7,645 nt of DNA, taken from assembly GCF_936933875.1 (NCBI RefSeq), contig NZ_CAKZIK010000041.1, forward strand, positions 1-7,645. The letters run 5' to 3'. The notes under the pieces were generated by a model. The model did not search any database. It saw nothing but the letters and a program-made list of their open reading frames with translations, and was not told where the DNA came from. Numbering within the stretch: the first letter of the stretch is position 1; each line of letters starts with the position of its first letter. The stretch is from an uncultured Chryseobacterium sp. Its GTDB lineage: Bacteria > Bacteroidota > Bacteroidia > Flavobacteriales > Weeksellaceae. This document shows positions 1 to 6,813 of this stretch, piece after piece. The translations under genes were made by a program, and so were the position numbers.

Positions 1-3000
1 GCGTCAATCTCCATGTCGTTGTCTGCCTCCATAAAGGTTTCAAAGAAGGTATTCACATTGAAGTAGCCCGATTCTTCTAATCTCTTGTTCGCAATCAAGG
101 AGAGAATAGAATAATATTCCAGTGGTTTATTGGTAAATGGCGTTGCAGAAAGCAAGGTAACATTTCTACCGTCGTTATTTTCTTGAATATATTGCGCCGC
201 CATCCAAGTATTAATGCCGAGTTTTGAAGTCTGCTGGTTCTGATTCCTAAAGTCTGATGCAAATCGGCGGTCTTCAATCCTTACTTTTCCTACGATATGG
301 TTCGCGTTATGAACTTCATCGTAAGTCAAGTGGTCAAAACCAAAGTCTTCCCAATCGTAAATCTTGCCACGCTTCATTTTACCCACCAGTTCTTTTTCTT
401 TTTCCAGTTCTTTCTGAAAATCCCTTTCGCTGATGGTGTTTACACTTCTTAATTCATTTTCTGAAATATAGGAGAACTTGGAAGCCAGATTTTGGGTAAT
501 ATTTTCAGAAAAACCGATATTGTTAAAACCCTCGTAAGTGACGATGGTGATTTCCCCATCCTTGTTGTCGAATTTTGAGAGGTCGAAGTCTTTTCCGAGA
601 TTTCCCAAGACATTCACTTTGGCTTCGGGAATGGTTTCAAAAATGGTTTCCACCCACTGTTTCAGAATGCTGTCATTGGGAACGACAATCAGCGGTCTTT
701 TCGCATTTCCTCTTTCCATCGCTTCGTGCATGGACAGGATTCCAGACAATGTTTTTCCAAATCCCACTTCATGTGCAAGTAATCCGACACCTTTCGTGGT
801 CTGCCTTCCGATTCCGGCTTTCTGAACTTCAGTTAATCTAAGTTCTCGACCTTTAAAATTCAAATGGATTTTTGAAAACAAAGGAAACTTTGAATAGTCC
901 GGAACATAGATGTTGTTGTAGTTTCGGTTAAAATCATTGACAAAACGCTTCCTTAAAGCGTCCGACAATTCTTCCCTCAAAAATTTTTGAAACAAGTCGT
1001 TGGCGGCGACTTTTCGTCTTTCGCGAACCAAGGCATTCCGTTCCTTGTCGCTTCCGGTAACATTTTCGTTGTCTACAAAACTTCTTACTTCCCAAGATGA
1101 AGAACCTGCAAATGCCTCACTGGAAAGCGTTCCGACAAAATCCTTGAATTTTTCTGCAAGATTATAGGGAACCGTTACAGTTTCCGTCTGTCTTGTGTTT
1201 TGATTCCAGCGTTCCTTTTCTATGGTTCCCAAATCAAACTGGTGGACAAATTCATGATTCGGACTGATTGAGATTTCGTCTAAAGTTTTTGGTTTTGGAA
1301 GAACATTGAGGAGTAAATCCTTTTGTTTCTCATATTGATTTTCTGTTCCGCCAACCGAGAACCTGTCCTTAAAGTCTATTTCCAGTTGTTCTAATTTGGC
1401 GTAGATATTCCCTTCGGCGTAATAAAAATCGTGAACCCAATTTCCGTCCATATAGTTGGCAAATTGGTAGTGCTTACCGTGATTGTTTAATGTGCCGTCG
1501 TAGGAAGTGTCCTGAAATGCCTCAATCTGTTCTTTAGTAATATCGGTACTGTTCTGAAGCGAGGCATTCACAATTTCATCGGCTTTGAAAAATTGGTATT
1601 TTAAAACCCCTTTCTTGATTTCCGGTTTGGTCTGAATTCGATATTCCGCATTTTTCTCTTTGTGGGACTGGATAATTTTATCCGCTTTACGATGAATTTC
1701 ATCAATTTGGTCTTTCGAAAAATTTGGGGGATTATCAAAAATTTGGGTTTGGAGTTTGAAATACTTCTCAATCTCCTTTTCAATTGCGGGAGATTTGAAT
1801 TTTACTTCATTAAGTCTGGAAAGAACTTGCTCAATTTTATCTTTCGTTTCTGCAAGGTCAATTTCTTCTGTTTTAGCGGGAATGGTGTTTTCTAAAGTTT
1901 TGCTTTTTGATTCTCCTTTAGGTTGATCAACCTCCAAAAACAAATCTTCAAAGAGGTTTCCAATTCTTTCGGTCTGCTTTTTATTTTTGAGTTGCTCAAT
2001 CCTAGATAAGGCGTCCTCTAAATTTCCATAGACATAGTTTTCCAACCTCCCAAAACGGTTGGTTTTCTCTCGGGTTTCCCCTAAAATCCTGTCGGGATGT
2101 TTTTCAAAATAATTGGAAATATCTGTAGAAATTTTCTGGGAATTTTTTTGCAGAATAATAATGTCCGTTCCTACCTGAGTTCCGGCAAAAGCACCATTCG
2201 GTAGACGAAAACCTTCCAAAATATCTGCATTTTTTAGTTGGGCTTGTCGGTTCAACCAACCCGAAGGAAGCACCATTGCCAAAACTCCATTGGGTTTAAG
2301 AGAATCTAAAGACCTTTTGACAAAATAGTCCTCGTATTTGGAGATTTTGGGTTCTTCTCCCAAACCTTTGTATAATCCGCGATGGTCGCCGTAGGGTGGA
2401 TTACCGATAACCAAATCGTATTTTTCGGCAAATTCCTTCTTGTTGCCTTTCTCGTCGATAAACTCGGTTTCAAAGGAGCGGAGATGGATGTGGGCTTCGG
2501 GATGAAGGATTTTCGCAATCTTTGCGGTGGTTTCGTTGATTTCAAAGGCAGTGATATTGGACTTGATTCCCAATTCTTTCACTGCATACAGAAAATTTCC
2601 CGTTCCAACGCTGGGTTCCAATACCGAAATTTCCTGCCTGTTCTTAAACTGGTCTTTGATTAAATTTCTGACGGCATCTACAATCCTTGAATCGGTGTAG
2701 TATTCATCCAAAATACCCCTGCCTTCTTTAGCTGTTCCGCCACTTTTGAATTGATGACAGATCTCTTTTAAATCCTCGGTAATGTTAAGACTTTCCTTGA
2801 GTTTAACTTGCTTATCGCTGGAAACAAAACAAGGTGCGGAAACAACTTCCGCAACTTGTTCATTGGTCAGTTTTTGACCTTTATATTTTGAAATAAGAAC
2901 CCCTAATGCCTCATTGTTTTGAGTAGATGTTTTTACTATTTCTGCTATTCTATTGGAAACATTCCTCCCGGATACGATTCCGCCCAAGGAATGTTCTGCT

Positions 3001-3680
3001 CCCTCATTTTTTGCAGCATTTTGCGGTTGTGTTCCGTCAACGGGTCCTCGCTCTGGTTTTCCGACCAGATGCTTCCAGATTGTGTCTTCAAGTCCATTTC
3101 CAGCATGGTTGCCGTCCACAGCTTGTCCTCCAAAGTGATTTCCGTTTTGCTTGGGTTTGCTTCTTTGGTTAGATTCTCCAGAATTTCGTTGAGAAAGTTC
3201 GGCTCCCAAGTGCTGAGTGTCGGAAATTCCTTCGGATTGAGTTCCATCGTCTTCATTTCTTATCGTTTTTTGTTCAACTAAAGTAGTATTTTTCTCTTGA
3301 ACTTGGAGTTTATTTTTTAAATATTCTTCCAGGTTTTGGTTCCCATTTTCAGAAATTCCATACAGCAGGCGGATATCCTTGATATTTTTATTTTGAAATT
3401 CATTGAGGATTTTTTGTGTAGACCTATTTCCGTCATCATCACCGGTTAGACACAGAAATATCTTTCCGTCGTAGTTTTTAAACCGTTCGACAAAGCTTCC
3501 AGTATTTTCATTATAATTGAGTGTTACAAGGGTTCTGCCGTTGTTTTGATTGTTTAGTTTCAAAAGTTCCAAAAACGAATCTTTGTCGTTATCGCTGTTA
3601 AAGACAATCAGTTCGTTTTTAGTTCCCTCAATAATGGAAATTTCTGAACTAGAATGATTTAAATAGGATGTCTCACTCAC
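1..3680 (-). CDS. Toprim-like / N6-adenine DNA methylase / SF2 helicase giant protein (DarB-like), 3' end beyond window
   Basis: Probable DNA-modification and antirestriction polyprotein of a conjugative element. I read the frame by hand: 1226 codons without a stop, running off the left edge. The GTG at 3678-3680 is the start because the same frame has a TAA five codons upstream and no ATG follows before the first domain; it overlaps the lipoprotein stop by 8 bases. Residues 13-135 resemble a Toprim domain: GDDDGNRS at 80-87 keeps the acidic DxD, but the usual Glu appears to be Asn28. Residues 142-245 are a low-complexity G/N/Q/S linker overlapping another frame. The methylase follows: YYTDSRIVDAV, motif I LEPSVGTGNFL (354-364), motif IV NPPY (427-430), then LPNGAFAGTQVGTD, typical of the large plasmid and phage methylases. 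The helicase has Walker A HEVGFGKT (970-977), DEVH (1121-1124) and SATPF (from 1178); its C-terminal half is missing here. Phage P1 DarB combines methylase and helicase and protects DNA from type I restriction; the same role here is inferred. Confidence 0.9.
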   Translation of the reverse strand, partial: MSETSYLNHSSSEISIIEGTKNELIVFNSDNDKDSFLELLKLNNQNNGRTLVTLNYNENTGSFVERFKNYDGKIFLCLTGDDDGNRSTQKILNEFQNKNIKDIRLLYGISENGNQNLEEYLKNKLQVQEKNTTLVEQKTIRNEDDGTQSEGISDTQHLGAELSQRNSGESNQRSKPKQNGNHFGGQAVDGNHAGNGLEDTIWKHLVGKPERGPVDGTQPQNAAKNEGAEHSLGGIVSGRNVSNRIAEIVKTSTQNNEALGVLISKYKGQKLTNEQVAEVVSAPCFVSSDKQVKLKESLNITEDLKEICHQFKSGGTAKEGRGILDEYYTDSRIVDAVRNLIKDQFKNRQEISVLEPSVGTGNFLYAVKELGIKSNITAFEINETTAKIAKILHPEAHIHLRSFETEFIDEKGNKKEFAEKYDLVIGNPPYGDHRGLYKGLGEEPKISKYEDYFVKRSLDSLKPNGVLAMVLPSGWLNRQAQLKNADILEGFRLPNGAFAGTQVGTDIIILQKNSQKISTDISNYFEKHPDRILGETREKTNRFGRLENYVYGNLEDALSRIEQLKNKKQTERIGNLFEDLFLEVDQPKGESKSKTLENTIPAKTEEIDLAETKDKIEQVLSRLNEVKFKSPAIEKEIEKYFKLQTQIFDNPPNFSKDQIDEIHRKADKIIQSHKEKNAEYRIQTKPEIKKGVLKYQFFKADEIVNASLQNSTDITKEQIEAFQDTSYDGTLNNHGKHYQFANYMDGNWVHDFYYAEGNIYAKLEQLEIDFKDRFSVGGTENQYEKQKDLLLNVLPKPKTLDEISISPNHEFVHQFDLGTIEKERWNQNTRQTETVTVPYNLAEKFKDFVGTLSSEAFAGSSSWEVRSFVDNENVTGSDKERNALVRERRKVAANDLFQKFLREELSDALRKRFVNDFNRNYNNIYVPDYSKFPLFSKIHLNFKGRELRLTEVQKAGIGRQTTKGVGLLAHEVGFGKTLSGILSMHEAMERGNAKRPLIVVPNDSILKQWVETIFETIPEAKVNVLGNLGKDFDLSKFDNKDGEITIVTYEGFNNIGFSENITQNLASKFSYISENELRSVNTISERDFQKELEKEKELVGKMKRGKIYDWEDFGFDHLTYDEVHNANHIVGKVRIEDRRFASDFRNQNQQTSKLGINTWMAAQYIQENNDGRNVTLLSATPFTNKPLEYYSILSLIANKRLEESGYFNVNTFFETFMEADNDMEID
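2945..3256 (-). CDS. Candidate overprinted 103-residue protein inside the giant methylase gene
   Basis: An ATG-started frame fully nested in the giant gene, in a different reading frame. It opens MKTMELNPKEF and ends GGMFPIE before a TAG at 2945-2947. The ATG lies two codons after a TAA in its own frame, so the start is well bounded, and the bases before it are A-rich as is usual for Bacteroidota starts. The product looks like a folded acidic protein: four Trp, regular hydrophobic spacing and a Leu/Met-rich helix-like centre (LEDKLWTATMLEMDL). Its codons end often in G or C (CCG, CTG, GAC, CTC), as in the neighbouring genes. The overlapping giant-protein segment is Gly/Asn/Gln/Ser-rich and looks like an out-of-frame translation. 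I do not recognise the family. It could be a true overlapping gene, a former separate gene now read through by a fusion, or a chance shadow. Confidence 0.45.
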   Translation of the reverse strand: MKTMELNPKEFPTLSTWEPNFLNEILENLTKEANPSKTEITLEDKLWTATMLEMDLKTQSGSIWSENQSEDPLTEHNRKMLQKMREQNIPWAESYPGGMFPIE

Positions 3681-4353
3681 TTTTTCTGTTTTTTACGAAG
3701 TGGTTGAACTCAAAAATGTCTTTCGCCGTGTCGTCCCAGTTTTTTCTTGGAAGCAGTTGCAGGCTTACAAAGATGTCGGTCTTTTTATTGTAGGAATCGA
3801 TGCGCTCCAATCTTCCGCCATAATCCTTTTCGGCGTGTCTGTAGAGGGAATACGGCAGAATCGTGTCTGTCGGATAGATGTAGAAACGGGTATAGTTCCA
3901 AGGCGAATTGATTTCGAAGCGTCTGTATTTTTTCTTGAATAACACCGTGTCGGAGAGTTTCCGCCTGTTATTATAGTTCGGAATCATTTCTTTTGAGAAT
4001 ATGGCGCCGTCCTTCTTGTTCCAAACCAATGCGGGTTTTTGTTTTTCAAGAATATCGGAAAGTATGATGTTGCCGTTTTCAGCATCCAATGGATAGCAGA
4101 AAGAATCTCTCACGAGATAGGCATTTTGATTCATTTCGGGAAAGGTGTGGTTTGGAACCAGTTCGATAATTTGGTTTTCCGAATAACTCATTTTCGAGAT
4201 GTGGAAACTCTGCATCTTGTCCAATCCTCTGGAGGCATCAAAATAGACATTGGTAATGAGGTCGATTCCGCCTTTTTCGGATTTGATTTCCTTGTGGCAG
4301 GAATTTAGGATAAATACTGAAACGAAAACTAAAAATATGGATTTGATGTTCAT
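3673..4353 (-). CDS. Lipoprotein of unknown function
   Basis: 226 residues. The N-terminus is a lipoprotein signal peptide: Lys4, a hydrophobic core (IFLVFVSVFI) and lipobox LNSC with Cys19 as the predicted lipidation site. The mature protein should therefore be anchored in the outer or inner membrane, facing the periplasm or the surface. The rest has no motif I can name. It is rich in aromatic and charged residues (YYPTD- and WNYTRFYIY-like stretches around 150-165), suggesting a beta-rich fold, and contains one further Cys (86). It lies 75 bases after the JAB gene, just beyond an intrinsic terminator. Its last codons overlap the GTG start of the giant methylase gene by 8 bases (GTGAGTGA), so the two are probably translationally coupled. 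A lipoprotein tied to an antirestriction gene is unexpected. Entry exclusion or an envelope role in transfer would be possible, but nothing in the sequence proves it. Confidence 0.85.
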   Translation of the reverse strand: MNIKSIFLVFVSVFILNSCHKEIKSEKGGIDLITNVYFDASRGLDKMQSFHISKMSYSENQIIELVPNHTFPEMNQNAYLVRDSFCYPLDAENGNIILSDILEKQKPALVWNKKDGAIFSKEMIPNYNNRRKLSDTVLFKKKYRRFEINSPWNYTRFYIYPTDTILPYSLYRHAEKDYGGRLERIDSYNKKTDIFVSLQLLPRKNWDDTAKDIFEFNHFVKNRKSE

Positions 4354-4367
4354 AATGATTACATTTT

Positions 4368-4402
4368 AAAAAAAGCGGCAAATCAAAATTTGACTTACCG
4401 CC
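4368..4402 (-). terminator. Intrinsic (rho-independent) terminator after the JAB gene
   Basis: On the minus-strand transcript, GCGGUAAGUCAAA is followed by UUUUGAUUUGCCGC and then seven U. The arms pair over about 11-12 positions, with a U-G and a G-U wobble. Those wobbles would be C-A mismatches on the plus strand, so the structure is specific to minus-strand RNA, matching the direction of every gene here. It starts about 27 bases after the JAB stop (4429), and its U tract ends about 14 bases before the lipoprotein ATG. The downstream genes thus need read-through or a promoter that I cannot identify. Confidence 0.8.
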
Positions 4403-4428
4403 TTCGGATAATAGTCAGGTATTATTTA

Positions 4429-6801
4429 TTATCGTTTGATGCTCTGTTCCTTCACATGGGCTTTCTCCTGTTTTTCTTCATTTTCCATTCCCTGCAAAGG
4501 TTTGTTGGTGTTGATGCGGTTCATGTCGTTGTCGTAAAGGTTCAGGTTCTTGTATTGCGGATTGAGCACTGCTTTTCCTTCCACCACCTTGTCGTCCATT
4601 TCAAATTTCACTTTCACCACATTTCCTTTTTCAAGTGACTTGATGGTGTTATCCCTGTATTCCGGCTTTTCGAAAACGAGGTTGGCTTTTTCCACGATTT
4701 TGTCGGTATCGACACCGTAGTTTTTGTAGAAATTCTGGAACATATAGTTTCCTTTCTCCGTCTTTGGCTCCTCAAAGTTGAACTGCACGAAGGCGGTTTC
4801 CGACTGGTCGCTTTTGGGGTTGTGGAACTCGATTTTCACGCTCCGTCCCTCCAAAAGATTTACGGCTTCTTTTGCGGTAAAGGTATTTTCTCTGTTTACC
4901 GAAAAATTGTGGGTGATTTCTTCGCCTTTCTCGTTCTTCAATTTGGCGTCGTAAGAGTTGAGGAAAACACCACCCGTTTCCGTCTTGTTGAATTTCAAGG
5001 CAAAATCAACCTTGTTTCCGGGCAGTGCCTTGTCCGAGGAAGTTTTGATTTCGAATTGCTGGTTTTTGGACTTGATGCCTTTTTCCAATTCTTTGTGAAG
5101 TTTTTCGTCTTCGCCGAAACCGAGGTATTTAAGCTGATTTTTTAGATAATCTACCTGGTTGAATTCTTTTTGTGTTTCCATAATGTTTGGGGTTTGATTG
5201 TTAAAATATTCTTTGTTTTTATTGAGGTGTTGTGTTAAGTCATCTCCGTTCATTTTGGCGTAATCTTTTATAGAAGGCTCTCCAATGATGTCGTCTATCG
5301 AAAATCCTGACCTTGTGGCATCCATTTCTTCTTTAAATCTCGAATGAAAATTACTTTGGCTGAATAAATTGCTCCGTTTTTTCTCATCGGGAAGAAAAAG
5401 ACTTTTAAGGGAATCGATGATTTTTTCTGGTTCCTCATTTCCCTCGTAGGTAAGCAGTTCTCCGCCAACGAATAGCAAAACATGGTCTTCCGGCTTTCGA
5501 TACAGCTGGATTTTTGAGGCAATCTGGCTGTAGTTCACTTTGTCGTCTTCCGTCAAGGAGATTTCAAATTCGTGCTTGGTATGACCTTCGGAATCGTCAA
5601 TAAACAGTTTGACGTAATCCTTTTGTAGTGGTTCTTCCATATTTCTAAAATTTTTAGAGTAACTATTATTTAGGTTGTTTTCCGATACGCCGACAATGGG
5701 TTCCGCATTCAGATGGTTCTTGCTGAATTTGTCCAAAAGGTGGTCATAGACGTTGATTTTGGTCTTTTCGTAGAGGGAGTGGTAGTTTCCGCTTTCCAAT
5801 AAAATCGCATCCAAAGCCGTGAACCCCATCAGTTCGAGTTTGTCGCGGTATTCCTTGTACATCTGCTCGTTTACATTGTTTCCATAAAGGATGACACCCG
5901 TTCCGGCGTGAATCGTCATCAGTTCGGTCAGTTTCTCGAACTGTCGATGCTGCGGAAGAATGAATTTCCCAACGATGTCGTTCGCATTGTTCAGGATGAT
6001 GGCTTCCGTCTTGTCGGACAGTCCAAACTTTTGGCTTGAAATGTAGGCGGCGGAATCTTCGGGACTGTTGATTTTGAACGGCTGATAATTGGCGGCAAAA
6101 ATCTGCTTGTTAAAGGAAAAGGTGCTGACTTTTCCCTGCTGTTGATTTTGCTCGGAAAGTTCCAGAACACGGTCGCTTCCCAAATCTCCGTTGAATACCA
6201 AATATTTCCCCGAACGCAGATTGATGACGATGCCGTCTTCCACCTTTATTCCTGTATGGTCGAAAATTTCGTGGAGTCTTTGCAACATGAGTCGGTCATG
6301 TTTGCTCGAAATCAGTTGTCCGCTCGGATGGTTGTGGACGAGCGTGATGCTTTCGGGCTGCATTTTGAAGACGTTTCCCGTCAACAACCGTAAATCCACA
6401 ACGGTGGAAGTAATTCCGCCTGTCGAAAGATGTTGAACGAGATAACTGTCGTCCTTGAATTTGTAGAGTGCAAAGGTGTGTTCCACCGCCTCGTCTTCAA
6501 GCGCACGGAAAAGCCAAGCCACATCGTTCACATCAGAAATTTTGGTTCCCGCCATGAATGAAAGACTTTTGTTTTCCGAAAACTGCCGCTCTACGAGCGC
6601 AAAGTCATTGGCGTAACCTTGATTGTCCTTTTCCCGTAGGATGGCGGAATTTGGGTCAGCATCATTTCTCCCACTGAAGAGTTTGTACGGTAATATTTCG
6701 CCCGCCGACGTTTTGAGATATTGCGTATCCTCGTCCGTCGGAAATTGGAAATTCGTGTTCGGTCCATATTTGCTCTGGTAATTGATCGTTTCTGTTTCCA
6801 T
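4429..6801 (-). CDS. RadC/JAB-domain multidomain protein of a conjugative element (790 residues)
   Basis: Divergent, enlarged relative of the RadC-type JAB proteins carried by Bacteroidota mobile elements, which are usually far shorter. Residues 100-205 form a JAB domain with a complete JAMM pattern HxH-x7-S-x2-D: HNHPSG at 156-161, Ser166, Asp169, with Glu107 the likely catalytic acid. A zinc-dependent hydrolase site is therefore plausible, though no substrate is established for RadC. Residues 246-355 resemble a second JAB fold (EAIILNNANDIVGKFILP, then a Gly-rich strand and LMGFTALDAILLESG) without the metal ligands. After an Asn-rich linker (370-386), residues 388-470 form a small unknown domain starting MEEPLQKDY. 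After another polar linker comes a block from Met541 (METQKEF, YLKNQLKYLGFGE) ending with SLEKGN and NPQYKNLNLYD. I recall similar sequences as stand-alone hypothetical proteins in Bacteroidota. The ATG at 6799-6801 lies 12 bases after the preceding gene, so the two are likely co-transcribed. An intrinsic terminator follows. Confidence 0.9.
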   Translation of the reverse strand: METETINYQSKYGPNTNFQFPTDEDTQYLKTSAGEILPYKLFSGRNDADPNSAILREKDNQGYANDFALVERQFSENKSLSFMAGTKISDVNDVAWLFRALEDEAVEHTFALYKFKDDSYLVQHLSTGGITSTVVDLRLLTGNVFKMQPESITLVHNHPSGQLISSKHDRLMLQRLHEIFDHTGIKVEDGIVINLRSGKYLVFNGDLGSDRVLELSEQNQQQGKVSTFSFNKQIFAANYQPFKINSPEDSAAYISSQKFGLSDKTEAIILNNANDIVGKFILPQHRQFEKLTELMTIHAGTGVILYGNNVNEQMYKEYRDKLELMGFTALDAILLESGNYHSLYEKTKINVYDHLLDKFSKNHLNAEPIVGVSENNLNNSYSKNFRNMEEPLQKDYVKLFIDDSEGHTKHEFEISLTEDDKVNYSQIASKIQLYRKPEDHVLLFVGGELLTYEGNEEPEKIIDSLKSLFLPDEKKRSNLFSQSNFHSRFKEEMDATRSGFSIDDIIGEPSIKDYAKMNGDDLTQHLNKNKEYFNNQTPNIMETQKEFNQVDYLKNQLKYLGFGEDEKLHKELEKGIKSKNQQFEIKTSSDKALPGNKVDFALKFNKTETGGVFLNSYDAKLKNEKGEEITHNFSVNRENTFTAKEAVNLLEGRSVKIEFHNPKSDQSETAFVQFNFEEPKTEKGNYMFQNFYKNYGVDTDKIVEKANLVFEKPEYRDNTIKSLEKGNVVKVKFEMDDKVVEGKAVLNPQYKNLNLYDNDMNRINTNKPLQGMENEEKQEKAHVKEQSIKR

Positions 6802-6813
6802 CTTTTCAAAAAT

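Noticed and set aside
2306..2545. 79-codon minus-strand frame overlapping methylase motifs
   Set aside because: It lies across motif IV of the methylase, is rich in Pro, Lys, Ser and Thr and has no domain-like pattern; out-of-frame shadow, unlike the 2945-3256 frame.
2919..3281. Plus-strand frames opposite the nested ORF
   Set aside because: Low-complexity Ser/Phe/Arg composition and no start context; antisense shadows.
1..3680. Giant gene as a pseudogene or frameshifted gene
   Set aside because: Every codon from 3680 to the left edge was checked with no in-frame stop, and all methylase and helicase motifs share one frame.
4378..4400. Bacteroidota promoter (TAnnTTTG) within the terminator arm, AAATTTTG on the minus strand
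   Set aside because: One mismatch in the -7 box, no TTG at the right distance upstream, and the site lies inside the hairpin stem.
4822..5145. 107-codon plus-strand frame
   Set aside because: Phe/Val-rich translation opposite a well-supported multidomain gene; complement shadow of Glu/Lys-rich coding sequence.
4429..6801. Annotation as chromosomal DNA-repair protein RadC
   Set aside because: The length, the second JAB-like unit, the extra C-terminal blocks and the conjugative context do not match chromosomal RadC.
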